From Oceanobacillus kimchii X50 (GTDB lineage: Bacteria; Bacillota; Bacilli; Bacillales; Amphibacillaceae): DNA of 64,000 nt. This document shows positions 36,495 through 47,446 of the stretch, in pieces. The notes beneath the pieces were generated by a model. It was not told the DNA's origin. It searched no databases and saw nothing but the letters and a program-made list of their open reading frames with translations. Both the position numbers and the translations under genes were made by a program. The stretch spans positions 1,138,659 to 1,202,658 of the forward strand of contig NZ_CM001792.1 in assembly GCF_000340475.1 (NCBI RefSeq). Reading direction: 5' to 3'. Each line of letters begins with the position of its first letter. The first letter of the stretch is position 1.

Positions 36495-38876
36495 ATGGCT
36501 AATAAGCAGTCAACATATCATATTACAGGGATGACATGTGCCGCCTGTTCCAATCGAATAGAAAAAGTATTAAATCGTATGGATGGAGTAGAAGCTAATG
36601 TGAATTTAACTACCGAGAAAGCATCAATTCAATACGATGAGACGAAAATTAAGAATGGTGATATAACCGATAAAATAGAAAAAATGGGATATGGAGTACA
36701 AATAGAAAAGGTTGAGTTGGATATAAGCGGGATGACATGTGCCGCCTGTTCTAATCGAATAGAAAAAGTATTAAACAAAATGGATGGTGTTAGAGAAGCA
36801 AATGTAAATCTTACTACTGAAACTGGCACGGTTTATTATTATTCAGATGTAGTTCAAGAGTCACAACTCATTAATAAAATAGAAAAAATTGGATATAACG
36901 CTGTTTTAAAAAATGAGAATCAAAATAAATCATCACAGAAAGAAAAAAAGTTAGTAAAAGCAAAAAAGAAATTGATTGTGTCTGCGCTATTATCTTTACC
37001 GTTATTAGTGACTATGCTTGTACATCTGTTTAATATCGAAATTCCCACTTTCTTCATGAATCCATGGTTCCAATTCGTGTTAGCCACCCCGATTCAATTT
37101 TGGATTGGATGGCAATTCTATGTGGGAGCGTATAAAAATTTGCGTAATAAAACTGCAAATATGGACGTGTTAGTTGCAGTTGGTACTAGTGCAGCGTACT
37201 TTTATAGTTTGTATGAAGGATTATTAACGATTAATAATCCTGCTTATCACCCACATCTTTATTATGAGACAAGTGCAATTATTATAACGCTTGTATTGTT
37301 GGGTAAGTACTTGGAAGCAAGTGCGAAAGGGCAAACAACAACTGCGATTACAAAGTTATTAAATTTACAAGCTAAAGAAGCTAGAGTATTACGTGATGGA
37401 ACGGAATTTATGATTCCTTTAGAAGAAGTGGTAGTTGGGGATCGATTAATTGTAAAACCAGGAGAAAAAATACCAGTTGATGGTATCGTGAAACAAGGAA
37501 AAACATCCGTTGATGAGTCAATGATTACTGGAGAGTCTATACCTGTAGAAAAAGGTAGGGACACAGAAGTGATTGGTTCAACAATGAATAAAAACGGTTC
37601 AATAGAAATAGAAGCAACCAAAGTAGGTAATGATACCGCATTATCATCTATTGTCAAAGCTGTGGAAGATGCCCAGGGTTCGAAAGCACCAATACAACGA
37701 TTAGCAGATGTTATTTCAGGATTCTTCGTTCCAGTTGTTGTCATGATTGCAATTTTAACGTTCATTGTGTGGTATCTCTTCGTACAACCAAGTCAAGTGG
37801 AACCTGCTTTAGTAGCATTAATTGCTGTATTAGTAATTGCTTGTCCTTGTGCATTAGGGTTAGCAACTCCAACTTCTATTATGGTAGGAACTGGCCGCGC
37901 TGCTGAGAATGGAATTCTTTTCAAAGGTGGAGAACATTTAGAGCAAGCGTATAAAATTCAATCCGTTGTATTTGATAAAACAGGAACTATTACTAATGGT
38001 AAACCAGTTGTCACTGATTTTAATGGAGATGATGAGACGCTTTTATTATTAGCAAGTGCAGAAAAAGGTTCAGAACATCCTCTTGCCGAAGCAATTACAC
38101 AGTATGCTGAGGAAAAACAAATGGCTCTAGTACCAACAACTGATTTTGAAGCCATTCCAGGTCGTGGTATAACTGCAATTGTAGACAGTAAGCATATTAT
38201 TGTCGGAAATCGTCAATTAATGAAAGAATATAAGGTAGATAGTAGAAAAGAAGATGAATATTTATTCGAACTAGAAAATGAAGGAAAAACTGCTATGCTA
38301 ATTGCAATTGACGGAAAAATCCGTGGTACTGTAGCTGTTGCCGATACGATTAAAGAAAATGCGAAAGAAGCTATAAACCAATTAAAAGATATGAATATAC
38401 AAGTAGTTATGTTAACAGGTGATAATGAACGAACTGCGAAAGCTATTGGACGATTAGCTGGAATAAATCATATTATTGCTGAAGTATTACCAGAAGAGAA
38501 AGCCGAAAATATAAAAAGGTTGCAAAAAGATGGAAATGCAGTCGCAATGGTTGGAGATGGAATTAATGATGCTCCTGCTCTTGCAATAGCAGATATAGGA
38601 ATTGCGATCGGAACAGGCACCGAAATTGCAATTGAAGCAGCTGATATTACGATTTTAGGAGGAGATCTTCTTCTTGTATCAAAAGCTATTAAGATTAGTC
38701 AAGCAACGATTAAAAATATAAAGCAAAATCTATTCTGGGCTTTTGGTTATAATACTGCGGGAATACCAATCGCTGCGATTGGGTTATTAGCTCCTTGGAT
38801 AGCTGGTGCAGCGATGGCTTTAAGTTCAGTGAGTGTTGTTACAAACTCATTAAGGCTTAAAAAAGTGAAAATTTAA
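36495..38876 (+). CDS. copA: Copper-exporting P1B-type ATPase CopA
   Basis: 793 aa. Two N-terminal heavy-metal domains (MTCAACS at Cys15/Cys18 and Cys82/Cys85), eight helices, the Cys-Pro-Cys transport motif (450-452), phosphorylation motif with Asp494 in DKTGT, SEHPLA and GDGINDAP. It pumps Cu(I) out of the cytosol, receiving it from CopZ. The two heavy-metal domains share an almost identical 47-base DNA stretch, and domain 1 has one residue fewer (GVEANV against GVREANV), suggesting recent duplication or conversion. Confidence 0.96.
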   Translation: MANKQSTYHITGMTCAACSNRIEKVLNRMDGVEANVNLTTEKASIQYDETKIKNGDITDKIEKMGYGVQIEKVELDISGMTCAACSNRIEKVLNKMDGVREANVNLTTETGTVYYYSDVVQESQLINKIEKIGYNAVLKNENQNKSSQKEKKLVKAKKKLIVSALLSLPLLVTMLVHLFNIEIPTFFMNPWFQFVLATPIQFWIGWQFYVGAYKNLRNKTANMDVLVAVGTSAAYFYSLYEGLLTINNPAYHPHLYYETSAIIITLVLLGKYLEASAKGQTTTAITKLLNLQAKEARVLRDGTEFMIPLEEVVVGDRLIVKPGEKIPVDGIVKQGKTSVDESMITGESIPVEKGRDTEVIGSTMNKNGSIEIEATKVGNDTALSSIVKAVEDAQGSKAPIQRLADVISGFFVPVVVMIAILTFIVWYLFVQPSQVEPALVALIAVLVIACPCALGLATPTSIMVGTGRAAENGILFKGGEHLEQAYKIQSVVFDKTGTITNGKPVVTDFNGDDETLLLLASAEKGSEHPLAEAITQYAEEKQMALVPTTDFEAIPGRGITAIVDSKHIIVGNRQLMKEYKVDSRKEDEYLFELENEGKTAMLIAIDGKIRGTVAVADTIKENAKEAINQLKDMNIQVVMLTGDNERTAKAIGRLAGINHIIAEVLPEEKAENIKRLQKDGNAVAMVGDGINDAPALAIADIGIAIGTGTEIAIEAADITILGGDLLLVSKAIKISQATIKNIKQNLFWAFGYNTAGIPIAAIGLLAPWIAGAAMALSSVSVVTNSLRLKKVKI

Positions 38877-38897
38877 CATTGAAAGGGCAGATAATTT

Positions 38898-39107
38898 ATG
38901 AAAAAAACAATGCAAGTACAAGGAATGTCATGTGGACATTGTAAACAATCGGTAGAAGGTGCTATCAATGGTATAGATGGTGTGTCAGAAGCAAAGGTTA
39001 ATCTTTCTACAGGGGAAGTTGAAATTTATTTTGATGATAGTAAAGTTACAACTAAGCAGTTAAAAGCTACAGTTGAAGAGCAAGGTTATGATGTAGTAGC
39101 TCCATAA
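38898..39107 (+). CDS. copZ: Copper chaperone CopZ
   Basis: A 69-aa ferredoxin-like chaperone. The Cu(I) site is Cys12 and Cys15 in GMSCGHC; DGVSEAKVNLSTGEVEI is the family core. It passes copper to CopA or CsoR. It is 21 bases behind copA, in the same operon, with a terminator right after. Confidence 0.95.
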   Translation: MKKTMQVQGMSCGHCKQSVEGAINGIDGVSEAKVNLSTGEVEIYFDDSKVTTKQLKATVEEQGYDVVAP

Positions 39108-39120
39108 TACAGTTGTTATC

Positions 39121-39161
39121 TATCCCCTTGAACTATAAAATTGTTCAGGGGGATATTTTTT
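39121..39161 (+). terminator. Terminator of the copper operon
   Basis: TATCCCCTTGAAC pairs with GTTCAGGGGGATA, then T6. Confidence 0.9.
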
Positions 39162-39171
39162 ACGAATCAAA

Positions 39172-39206
39172 CAGAACGTGCATTCTGTTTTGCTGTTTGG
39201 TAGAAT
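39172..39206 (+). promoter_or_regulatory. yhaO promoter with LexA-like box
   Basis: CAGAACGTGCATTCTG (39172-39187) keeps the GAAC-N4-(G/A)TTC core of the Gram-positive SOS box (CGAACNNNNGTTCG), with mismatches at the edges and one in the core. A TAGAAT -10 lies at 39201-39206. The B. subtilis yhaONM operon belongs to the LexA regulon. Confidence 0.5.
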
Positions 39207-39239
39207 AATAAGAAGAAGTAAAGGAAGGAGTGGAGCGAA

Positions 39240-40448
39240 ATGAAAGAGTCGATATCATTTATTCATGCAGCAGACTTACATTTAGATAGTCCTTTTCGAG
39301 GATTGCAAAATATACCTGAAGAAATTTTTCAAGAAATTCAAGAAAGTACATTTACAACATTAGATAATTTAATAGAACAGGCGATTAAACATAAAGTAGA
39401 TTTTTTATTATTAGTAGGGGATCTATATGATACCGATAATCAAAGCTTAAAAGCACAAGTCCGACTTAGAAATGTTTTCCAAAAGCTTGAGGAATATAAC
39501 ATTCAAGTATTCCTTTCTTATGGAAATCATGATTATTTGAATGAACACTCCTTATCTGTACAATTCCCTAATAATGTTCATATGTTTACAAGTGAAACCG
39601 TGTCTTACTTGCCATATAATAGAACAGAAGAGACAATAGCACATATCTATGGGTTTAGTTATGAAAATAGAGCGGTATACGATTCTAAGGTTCCACACTA
39701 TCAACGGATAAATGAACAAGTACCTTATCATATTGGATTATTGCATGGAAGTATAACTACGAATACCGAGCATGATATGTATGCACCGTTTCATTTAGAA
39801 GAATTGAAGAATGCTCACATGGATTATTGGGCACTTGGCCATATTCATAAAAGAGAAGTGCTATCTGATGCTCCACCTATTATCTATCCAGGAAATATAC
39901 AAGGTCGTCATCGGAAAGAAATAGGTAAAAAAGGATGCTATTTCGTTGAAATGAACGAGTTTGAAGTTCAAAAACAATTTATATCTTTAGAATCAATTCG
40001 ATTCGAACAACTAGAATTAGATTTATCTGGAGTTGAATTTTTACATAATATCGAACCGCTTGTTCTACAGTCACTTCCTCAATTAGATAATCCCGGATTA
40101 ATCGAATTAATAATAAAGATGAATGAGCAACAATACGAAAGTTGGAAACAGACACGCATTGATGAGTGGATAGATATAATAAATGAGTTAACTATCACTC
40201 AATCTCCATGGATATATATATATCGTACGTCGATTCAAGTTCCAAAAAGTCATGAATTTGGGGAAAATAGTCCATTCTTTACTATGATAAAAAAACAGAT
40301 AGATGAGGTACCTATTCAACCAATAGTAGATGAATTATATCAAAATAGACAAGCTAGAAAGTATATCAATGCATTATCAGAATCAGAGATAGAAGCAATA
40401 AAACAAGAAGCAGACCAATTTTTACAAGATGCATTTCGGAGAGGGTGA
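39240..40448 (+). CDS. yhaO: DNA repair exonuclease family protein YhaO (SbcD-like)
   Basis: A 402-aa calcineurin-type phosphoesterase related to SbcD/Mre11. Metal motifs run in order: HAADLHLDSPF at the start, VGDLYD near 62, YGNHD near 98, LLHGS near 167 and LGHIHKRE near 200. It forms a nuclease with YhaN by analogy with SbcCD. In B. subtilis the operon is SOS-controlled. GGAAGGAG ribosome site. The next gene starts four bases after its stop. Confidence 0.9.
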   Translation: MKESISFIHAADLHLDSPFRGLQNIPEEIFQEIQESTFTTLDNLIEQAIKHKVDFLLLVGDLYDTDNQSLKAQVRLRNVFQKLEEYNIQVFLSYGNHDYLNEHSLSVQFPNNVHMFTSETVSYLPYNRTEETIAHIYGFSYENRAVYDSKVPHYQRINEQVPYHIGLLHGSITTNTEHDMYAPFHLEELKNAHMDYWALGHIHKREVLSDAPPIIYPGNIQGRHRKEIGKKGCYFVEMNEFEVQKQFISLESIRFEQLELDLSGVEFLHNIEPLVLQSLPQLDNPGLIELIIKMNEQQYESWKQTRIDEWIDIINELTITQSPWIYIYRTSIQVPKSHEFGENSPFFTMIKKQIDEVPIQPIVDELYQNRQARKYINALSESEIEAIKQEADQFLQDAFRRG

Positions 40449-40452
40449 AATT

Positions 40453-43389
40453 ATGCGAATTACAGATATAACTATCTACGGGTTTGGACAATGGGTTGAT
40501 CAACAATTCACTTTCTCATCCTCTGAAATCACAACAATTTATGGAAAAAATGAGTCTGGAAAATCTACGTTACAACAATTTATTTTATTTATGCTTTTTG
40601 GCATGCCCCCAAAACAAAGGAAATTCTATCAACCGAAGAATAGTAGTAAAATGGGTGGCCGAATGATTATAATGACTCCAGACCATGAACGTATCATAAT
40701 TGAACGTATAGATGATGAGAGTAGGGGGAAAGCAAGCTGCATTTTAGAAGATGGATCGGTAAAGGATGAACAATGGTTAAGCAAAATTCTAAACGGAATT
40801 GGGCTTGATACATATCAATCTATTTTTTCTTTTTCAGATACCGATCTTGCTCATATACGAACAATGCAAGAGGAAGAACTTAATGAAATATTGTTAAGTA
40901 TAGGATTAACGGGATCTTCTATTATATATGACGTAGAGAAGCGCTTGGATCAGGAAATAGGAAATTTATATAAACCTTCTGGTAGAAAGCCAGAGATAAA
41001 CGAACAATTAACATCATTGCAACAGCAATCTAAACATCTAGATGAATTAAAAAAGAACGAAGGTACATATCACAATAAAGTGGAAAAAAAGCACTATTTA
41101 CAAGAACGTTATCAGTCAGTACAAGAAGAAATTGTGAAGCTCCATCAAGAACGTAGGAAGCTTGATACGTTGATACAAGCTTTACCTTTATTGAGAGAGG
41201 CAAAAAGAATCGAAAATCAACTTAATAATTCGAATCATGTAGATGCCTTTCCTGAACATGGCGTAGAGAGAATGGACCAATATAGAAAGCTTATTCTTCC
41301 TCTTCGAAGTGAAAGAAGTACACGAAAAAATAATATTGAAAAATATCATGAAAAAATGTTAGAAGTAAACGAACGTTTATTGCCTAATTCAACCCAAGAA
41401 CCATTATATGAGTTGCTGAACGAGTTAAGTGAGGTTCAATTTGCTATTGAAGAGAAAAAGAGATTAGTTAAACTTATTTCAAAACAGAAAGCAAGATTAG
41501 ATGAGGAGATTCAACAATTACATGTGAACTTGTCTAAATCCGAACTAGATCAATTAGCATTGCCTTTTTATATAGAAAAACAATGGGGGAAAATAAGAGC
41601 AAATGCTGAGCAGTTATACTATGAAAAACAGCAATTGGAACAACAAAAAAGTCAGCTGAATGAAGAAAAAGAATTTCTAAATGGGCAATATAAGCAATTG
41701 AAGAATCAATTATTACATGATGCGCATGTAGATGAATTACGACAAAGAATTGATGCTTACCAAACTAGTCAGGTTTTACAAGCTGAAAATCAAAAAGTAC
41801 ATCAAGAATGGCAAAAGACAAGACTACAAAAAAAGAATCTTAACAAACGTATATTATACAGTACAATTGTTATAGCAAGTATCCTTATGGTAACTTCATT
41901 TGTTTTTACAGAGTTTTGGTTAACTATAGTATCCATAATCGTAATTGGTTTTGGCTTAAGTATACTACGTATAAATAAACAAACAATTGATATGATACAA
42001 GGAATGTCAGATATTAATGATCCTAGCTTGGTTGCTTTCGTTGATGTAACCATAGAAGAATATTATGAGGCAAGAAATATATTAGAAGAGCAAGAGGCTA
42101 TACAAAGCGAAATCGAACAATTAAATAAAAAGATACAAGATAATGAGTTAGCGTGGATAGAGTGGAAAAGAAAACAGACAAATATTTATGAAAGATTTGA
42201 ATATCTAGATCAACAGAAGCAGGAACAAGTTACCCAGTATCCTTTTTTAGTTTCAATTGAAGTTGATTATTGGCCAGATTTATATCATCATTTGCAGCGC
42301 CTACTTCAACTATATGAACAATTGAAAGAAAATGAACAACTTTATTTACAAGAATCAACAAAGGTAGATAATTATATTAAACAATGTGAACAATGGGCTA
42401 TAAATAATAATAATCAATTAGATTTAGATGATCCGGAAAGTGTCCTCGTACAACTACAAGCCATAAATGAGCAGCATAACCGGACACTCCAAGATTATCG
42501 ACATTATAGAGCACTTTGGCAAGAAGAAAGAAATCTTGAACAACAACTTCAAAAATCTATCTCGATTTATCAAGAATCAATAGATAAATTGTTAATACAA
42601 GCCAATGTGACAGACGAAGAATCATTCTATCAAAATGCTGCTCTGTATAAAGAGCGAACATCATTAAAAGAGAGAAACAAAGAATTACTAAATCAGTTAA
42701 TCAATATTTTTCCAGATGGATTTGAATCTTACTTTGAGCGATTAGAATTAAATGAGTATTATGTGAAAAAGCAAGAAGAGCAAAACGCTAGCTTAAAAAA
42801 ATTAGAAGAAGATTTAGAGGATATTCGAAATAATCTAGCAGAAGTTCAAGCTGCCATTAATTCATTAGAAGGATCAAATGAACTGTCGAAAAAGACACAT
42901 CAGGTTGAATTAGAAAAAGAAAAGCTAAATACTTTGTTTCGACAATGGGCAATTCGAAAAGTTGCGAAGTCTTATCTAGTAGAAGCAAAGAAAAATTATC
43001 GAGATCAATATTTGACAAGCGTTATTCAAGAAGCAATTGTGTATTTTAGTGATTTAACCGATAAACGATATGTTAAAATTTATCCACCAACAAAAAATCA
43101 AGGATTTATAGTCGAAACAAGAGAACAAAGAAGATTTCATGTAAACGAGTTATCACAAGGAACTATTGATCAGCTGTATATTTCATTACGATTTGCGATT
43201 AGTAAGATCATGAGCCAACAATATTTACTGCCATTCCTAATCGATGATGCTTTGGTACATTTTGATACGAAGCGAATGGAACGTGTTATAAATATTCTGC
43301 GTCGTACTGCAAAAAATCAACAAGTGATTTTATTTACATGTAAAGAAGAAATTATGCAACTAGTAGAGGGAGAAGTATTGCAATTATAG
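40453..43389 (+). CDS. yhaN: AAA-type ATPase YhaN (SbcC/Rad50-like, membrane-inserted)
   Basis: A 978-aa Rad50-like protein. Walker [10 protein letters not shown] (31-39), long coiled coils, and a C-terminal signature ([17 protein letters not shown]) with Walker [11 protein letters not shown]. In the middle, residues about 466-505, lies a strongly hydrophobic double helix where Rad50 would carry its hook, so the coiled coil is probably tethered to the membrane. No Cys-x-x-Cys hook is seen. ATG 40453 ([12 protein letters not shown]) has GGAGAGGG upstream and is preferred over 40429. Confidence 0.9.
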   Translation: MRITDITIYGFGQWVDQQFTFSSSEITTIYGKNESGKSTLQQFILFMLFGMPPKQRKFYQPKNSSKMGGRMIIMTPDHERIIIERIDDESRGKASCILEDGSVKDEQWLSKILNGIGLDTYQSIFSFSDTDLAHIRTMQEEELNEILLSIGLTGSSIIYDVEKRLDQEIGNLYKPSGRKPEINEQLTSLQQQSKHLDELKKNEGTYHNKVEKKHYLQERYQSVQEEIVKLHQERRKLDTLIQALPLLREAKRIENQLNNSNHVDAFPEHGVERMDQYRKLILPLRSERSTRKNNIEKYHEKMLEVNERLLPNSTQEPLYELLNELSEVQFAIEEKKRLVKLISKQKARLDEEIQQLHVNLSKSELDQLALPFYIEKQWGKIRANAEQLYYEKQQLEQQKSQLNEEKEFLNGQYKQLKNQLLHDAHVDELRQRIDAYQTSQVLQAENQKVHQEWQKTRLQKKNLNKRILYSTIVIASILMVTSFVFTEFWLTIVSIIVIGFGLSILRINKQTIDMIQGMSDINDPSLVAFVDVTIEEYYEARNILEEQEAIQSEIEQLNKKIQDNELAWIEWKRKQTNIYERFEYLDQQKQEQVTQYPFLVSIEVDYWPDLYHHLQRLLQLYEQLKENEQLYLQESTKVDNYIKQCEQWAINNNNQLDLDDPESVLVQLQAINEQHNRTLQDYRHYRALWQEERNLEQQLQKSISIYQESIDKLLIQANVTDEESFYQNAALYKERTSLKERNKELLNQLINIFPDGFESYFERLELNEYYVKKQEEQNASLKKLEEDLEDIRNNLAEVQAAINSLEGSNELSKKTHQVELEKEKLNTLFRQWAIRKVAKSYLVEAKKNYRDQYLTSVIQEAIVYFSDLTDKRYVKIYPPTKNQGFIVETREQRRFHVNELSQGTIDQLYISLRFAISKIMSQQYLLPFLIDDALVHFDTKRMERVINILRRTAKNQQVILFTCKEEIMQLVEGEVLQL

Positions 43390-43414
43390 TAGCGTAAAAG
43401 GGGGAGAAAATTAT

Positions 43415-44368
43415 ATGAAAAATGGTATCGCATTTCGCACGATTGGAGAAGAATTTGATGGATTTCTATTAATTAAAGAATCTACAAGGGGTACTACTAG
43501 TAATGGAAAACCATTTCTAACCTTAATACTTCGCGATGCTAGCGGTGAAATAGAAGCAAAACTTTGGGATGCAACTAAAGATGATGAAGAAACACTGATT
43601 CCAGAACAAATTATTCAAGTTTCAGGTGAAATTAACCAATTTCGAGGTAAGCACCAATTAAAAATATTATCTATCCGTTTAGCTCAACCAATGGATAATG
43701 TTCAAGTAACAGACTTTTTAGGTAAAGCACCCATGGAAAAGGAAGAATTGGCAGAAAAATTAACTGAGGCAATTTTTGAGATGGAGAACCCTAAAATTCA
43801 ACGTCTAGTTCGTGCATTTATTAAGAAATATCAGGAAGAGTTACTAACCTATCCTGCAGCAACCAAAAATCATCATGAGTTTGCATCTGGACTAGCATAT
43901 CATGTCGTTAGTATGTTGGCTATTGGAAAAGAATTGCACAAGCTCTACCCCGAAATTAATAAAGACTTATTATATGCTGGAATTATACTGCATGATATTG
44001 GTAAGATTAAAGAACTTTCTGGTGTTGTTTCTACTACTTATACATTGGAAGGGAAAATGCTTGGACATATACCGATGATGGTTGAAGAAATTGGATTAAT
44101 GGCTAATGAGTTGAAAATTGAAGGAGAAGAGGTGCTCATTTTAAAACATCTCGTTCTAAGTCACCACGGTAAAGCAGAATGGGGAAGTCCTACCCCGCCA
44201 TTAGTTCGTGAAGCTGAACTACTACATTTAATCGATTTAATAGATGCAAAAATGAATATGTTAGGTCGAGCGTTGGAAAAAGTTCAACCAGGAGAGTTCA
44301 CGGAAAGACTTTTTGCTATGGATAATCGTGCTTTTTACAAACCGAATTTTGAAGAAAATGAAGGATAG
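43415..44368 (+). CDS. yhaM: 3'-5' exoribonuclease YhaM
   Basis: A 317-aa RNase. An N-terminal OB-fold domain (residues about 20-110, [20 protein letters not shown]) is followed by an HD-domain nuclease core (HHEF near 153, HDIGK near 193, then HH in [10 protein letters not shown]). It degrades RNA and ssDNA with Mn2+ preference and helps finish mRNA decay in B. subtilis. It is in the yhaONM operon, 26 bases after yhaN, with AAGGGGGAG as ribosome site. Confidence 0.94.
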   Translation: MKNGIAFRTIGEEFDGFLLIKESTRGTTSNGKPFLTLILRDASGEIEAKLWDATKDDEETLIPEQIIQVSGEINQFRGKHQLKILSIRLAQPMDNVQVTDFLGKAPMEKEELAEKLTEAIFEMENPKIQRLVRAFIKKYQEELLTYPAATKNHHEFASGLAYHVVSMLAIGKELHKLYPEINKDLLYAGIILHDIGKIKELSGVVSTTYTLEGKMLGHIPMMVEEIGLMANELKIEGEEVLILKHLVLSHHGKAEWGSPTPPLVREAELLHLIDLIDAKMNMLGRALEKVQPGEFTERLFAMDNRAFYKPNFEENEG

Positions 44369-44430
44369 GTTATTTTTTCTTTCTTTGTTCATATATATAG
44401 TATTAAGGCTTGGACAAGGAGGAAAAGAAG

Positions 44431-44634
44431 ATGGAATCAATTCCTATTTGGGTTATAGCAGTCATCTTATTAATTTTCTTCAGCGGATATATGGCATTAC
44501 GTGCTATGCTGGCAGAACGAAAATTGGATCAACAATTTATTGAAAGAGAAGGAAAAATATACATGGAACGCATTCGTGAGGAACGATTGAAGCGTCAGAG
44601 GGATCATAATAGTGAGATTCATGATAACAATTGA
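44431..44634 (+). CDS. yhaL: Sporulation-associated membrane protein YhaL
   Basis: A 67-aa protein: one N-terminal membrane helix (residues 5-25, IPIWVIAVILLIFFSGYMAL), then a charged amphipathic tail rich in Arg, Lys and Glu. It matches the Spore_YhaL family by layout and position after yhaM. The function is not known. ATG 44431 follows AAGGAGGAAAAG; the in-frame ATG 44410 lacks a ribosome site. Confidence 0.8.
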   Translation: MESIPIWVIAVILLIFFSGYMALRAMLAERKLDQQFIEREGKIYMERIREERLKRQRDHNSEIHDNN

Positions 44635-44640
44635 ATTTAG

Positions 44641-44887
44641 TGAGAAAGGCGCAAGCGCTTGTTTAGAAACGTAGCGAATGCGCCCCTGTTTTAGGGAGTG
44701 GTACGACAGTGACCGAACTTCCTTTTTCTTTGAGATTAAGGAATCACGGTGAGATGATGACTTTCACCGCAAGAGTATAAGTGCGACTAAGCCTCATGAC
44801 ATGAGTAATTTCGGTAAGTTCTTCTGGACATGGATGCTCAGTTATTTAGTTATACACAGCATACAAGTTTTATAATTTCCTATATAG
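44641..44887 (+). repeat. Dispersed structured repeat, copy B (GGCGCAAGCGCC family)
   Basis: It fills the gap between convergent yhaL and prsA. Order: AAAGGCGCAAGCGC hairpin, GTTTAGAAACGT, an extra hairpin absent in copy A (44690-44735), TTTGAGATTAAGGAATCACGG, a CGGTGA/TCACCG stem, then TTATTTAGTTATACACAGCA and the tail ACAAGTTTTATAATTTCC. The middle stem differs from copy A by compensating changes (CGGTAAG/CTTACCG), hinting that structure is under selection. Confidence 0.6.
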
Positions 44888-44891
44888 CAAG

Positions 44892-44924
44892 AAAAACGCC
44901 CATTTCATTTAAATGGGCGCTTTT
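44892..44924 (-). terminator. Terminator of prsA
   Basis: Minus strand: GCGCCCATTT pairs with AAATGGGCG, followed by T5. Confidence 0.85.
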
Positions 44925-44931
44925 CTAAGGC

Positions 44932-45831
44932 TTAACCTTGTGCGTCTTCTTCAGTTGTATTTTCTTCGGTTTCTTCTTGCTCGAATAAATCTTCCATGCC
45001 TTCTACATTAATTTTTACATCAGATTCTTGGATTAAATTATTAATTTTTTCTTGGATTTGTGTTTGATCTACGCGACTTAGTAAAATCTCACGCTCAAGT
45101 TCTTTTTTAACATCTTCGAATTCACCTATTGATTCTTCTTTCTCACGTACATCATTTACTTTAATAATATGTGTCCCGTGACTACTTTGCACTGGATCGC
45201 TAATTTCTCCTGCTTCTAAAGAATATGCAGCTTCTTCAAATTCAGGTACCATGCTTCCCGCACTAAAGTAACCAAGGTCTCCACCATTTTCTGCACTTCC
45301 AGTGTCAGCAGAGTATTCTTTCGCTAGTTCACCGAAATCTTCTCCGTCTTCAATTTTTTGTTGTACTTCAGCAACATCTTCTTCATTTTCTAACAGAATA
45401 TGTTGTGCTTGTACTTCTGTATTTTTACGTTCATATAACTCTTTTAAATCTTCCTCGGTAATTTCAATATCTTCAGCAGCAGCTTTTTCCTGTAACATAC
45501 TAACATACATTATTTCGCGAAGTTGTTCCTCGCCGCCAAATTGCTGCTCTACAGTCGTATTAAAATCTTCTTCGCTAGGAAATCCTTCTTTCATGGTTGC
45601 GATTTCTTCTTCTAACTCTTCATCAGTTACTTCATAATTATCTTCTAAGACTTTTACAGTAACTAGTTGTTGTAACATGGATTCACCATTAACATCTTTT
45701 AATTCTTCATAAAATTCTTCTTTTGTAATATTTCCTGCTGCTGTTTCAGCAACAATTTCATCGTCTGAATTACATGCAGATAATGCGAGTACCCCGATTG
45801 AAAGTGAGGCTGCTATTGTCCATTTCTTCAT
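44932..45831 (-). CDS. prsA: Post-translocation foldase lipoprotein PrsA
   Basis: An extracytoplasmic membrane-anchored foldase for secreted proteins. Signal peptide with lipobox LSAC (Cys20). A parvulin-type prolyl isomerase domain spans about residues 135-225 (QAQHILLENEEDVAEV to SSHGTHIIKV), containing GDLGYFSAGSMVPEFE. It is flanked by acidic N- and C-terminal chaperone lobes; the very acidic tail (Glu/Thr-rich) fits a salt-adapted host. 299 aa. Confidence 0.94.
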   Translation of the reverse strand: MKKWTIAASLSIGVLALSACNSDDEIVAETAAGNITKEEFYEELKDVNGESMLQQLVTVKVLEDNYEVTDEELEEEIATMKEGFPSEEDFNTTVEQQFGGEEQLREIMYVSMLQEKAAAEDIEITEEDLKELYERKNTEVQAQHILLENEEDVAEVQQKIEDGEDFGELAKEYSADTGSAENGGDLGYFSAGSMVPEFEEAAYSLEAGEISDPVQSSHGTHIIKVNDVREKEESIGEFEDVKKELEREILLSRVDQTQIQEKINNLIQESDVKINVEGMEDLFEQEETEENTTEEDAQG

Positions 45832-45943
45832 ACTTTAAAACACTCCTACTCTGTACTAGTTTGCGATTAGTTTTTACAATCATTAATATATCATACTTTA
45901 TAAGGAAAAAAATAGAATTTGTAAAAATACCTATAAAATCCCA

Positions 45944-46129
45944 TTAAACTGTCACATTCAATACTCGTAAGTAGGAGCATACAAGTAGAGCTACCATAAT
46001 CATGTTTATAACTCGATACACTTTAAGCTGTTTTTTTTGTGATAGCTCCATCTTGATACAAAATGCATTGGTTAAAGTATTAAAAATTAGTAGTACGATA
46101 AAAGCAAATACCATATAAAATATAACCAT
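45944..46129 (-). CDS. Small two-helix membrane protein
   Basis: 61 aa with two hydrophobic helices (about 1-20 and 39-55) joined by a basic loop, MELSQKKQLKVYR. ATG 46129 (MVIFYMVFAF) is chosen because AAAGGAG lies about ten bases upstream; the longer frame from 46162 overlaps that site. Its place after prsA corresponds to yhaK of B. subtilis, but sequence identity cannot be judged here. Function unknown. Confidence 0.6.
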   Translation of the reverse strand: MVIFYMVFAFIVLLIFNTLTNAFCIKMELSQKKQLKVYRVINMIMVALLVCSYLRVLNVTV

Positions 46130-46236
46130 TGCTTTTGACTCTCCTTTCTTCCCCCGTCTCAAAAAGGTTATGCACTCTTTACTCTACCAAAAACAAAGCG
46201 TGTTGAACAGGGGGGACAAGAATAATATGAATAATA

Positions 46237-46779
46237 TTATTCTTGTTTTAAAAGTAATTCAAAGCCCTCTGATAAATGTTGAATATAAACCTTTTTAGGT
46301 GATTTGAGTATATAATAAAGATATATAAAATTAGTAACGGTCATACCTAAATGAATGCTCGACCATAGAAGCGTATAAAGATAATAATCAGCAAGTTGGC
46401 TACTTATTAAAAATCCAGGTAAAGTTAATATTATAGTGGGCATAATACCAGTTACAAATGCTTCTACTTTGGTTAATTGTACGCCCTTAAAACAGAACCA
46501 TGCAGGAAATTTTAATCCAGTAAATTTAAAAGGTATTTTCGTTGTTTTCTTTAGAATACTAAGGCTTAAGACCATTACTAGTGAATGAAGAATTGGCATA
46601 CTAATTATTGCAATTATAAAAGGAAAAATTGCTTTCTCACTATTTTGGTAAGCTCCATGTACAAAAGATAATGGTACATATGAAATTATAAATACAAGTA
46701 GACTAATAAATAATGCTATAATTTGTAATCGTACTTTTCCAAACTCTCTTGTTAAATAAATTGTTTTTAAGCAATTCAT
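46237..46779 (-). CDS. Membrane protein, possibly DUF3267/YhaJ-type
   Basis: A 180-aa integral membrane protein with four to five helices. The layout (N-terminal helix pair, ILHSLVMVLSL, a soluble loop, two more helices) recalls DUF3267 putative zincins. The expected HExxH is absent (here LHSLVM), so peptidase activity is unlikely. It occupies the yhaJ position between prsA and yhaH. AGGTGA ribosome site. The family assignment is weak. Confidence 0.5.
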   Translation of the reverse strand: MNCLKTIYLTREFGKVRLQIIALFISLLVFIISYVPLSFVHGAYQNSEKAIFPFIIAIISMPILHSLVMVLSLSILKKTTKIPFKFTGLKFPAWFCFKGVQLTKVEAFVTGIMPTIILTLPGFLISSQLADYYLYTLLWSSIHLGMTVTNFIYLYYILKSPKKVYIQHLSEGFELLLKQE

Positions 46780-46875
46780 TTTATCACCTACAAATCTTAA
46801 AAACTTGAAATAACACTGAGAGAATCATAGTACGATTATGTTGAAAAATCAATAGTTATTTTAAATAAAAATGAA

Positions 46876-46936
46876 GAAAAAAGCTTTTGATCCCTTTTGT
46901 CATATTTTAGCTGACAAGAGCATCAAAAGCTTTCAT
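46876..46936. terminator. Terminator hairpin downstream of ytxH
   Basis: GCTTTTGAT-n-CTTTTGTCA pairs with TGACAAGAG-n-ATCAAAAGC, with a T-rich tract on the minus strand. Confidence 0.75.
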
Positions 46937-46947
46937 TTTTTAAGTCA

Positions 46948-47310
46948 TTAGTTAGAACTGTTTAATTTTGATTCCAATTCCTTAATACTTGATTCGATTT
47001 GTTCTAAAGATTGGTGGATATTTTCCTGATGAGGTTCTACAGTATCTCTCCAATCCTCTACTGATTTTCTCATTTCCTCTGTAAGTTCACGAACAAGGAC
47101 TGCTCCCTCTTTAGAGGTACGTAATAATTGATTTTTTAGTTTTATACTGTCTTCTTTTAAGCTATAAAGTAGGTTTCCAAGTTCCATACTTTGATCTTTT
47201 ACACGATTTCTTAACTGACGTCCTGACTCTGGGGTGCTAAGTAATGTTACCCCAGCAGTAACTGAAGCACCTACAAGGAAGCCTAATACTATTGATTTTC
47301 CTTTTGACAT
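46948..47310 (-). CDS. yhaH: YtxH-family protein (YhaH)
   Basis: 120 aa: an N-terminal glycine-containing helix (SIVLGFLVGASVTAGVTLLS) followed by STPESGRQLRNRVKDQ and a long amphipathic coiled coil. This is the YtxH layout, a general stress/cell-envelope-associated family without known activity. The position between yhaJ and trpP corresponds to B. subtilis yhaH. The regulator gene scoC (hpr), usually just beside it, is absent here. AAAGGAGTG ribosome site. Confidence 0.82.
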   Translation of the reverse strand: MSKGKSIVLGFLVGASVTAGVTLLSTPESGRQLRNRVKDQSMELGNLLYSLKEDSIKLKNQLLRTSKEGAVLVRELTEEMRKSVEDWRDTVEPHQENIHQSLEQIESSIKELESKLNSSN

Positions 47311-47446
47311 GGAAAACGCACTCCTTTCCTTTCTCTAGTATACCATTTCCTCTTTTTACATATGTGTCAAACATGGTTAAATAGAAAAAATTATACTACT
47401 CATTTTCTATTATAAAGAAGGAAGAGAATTTCTGCCATAAATAAGA

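Noticed and set aside
37262..37765. 167-codon open frame on the minus strand inside copA
   Set aside because: Antisense to the conserved P-type ATPase core; composition follows the sense codons.
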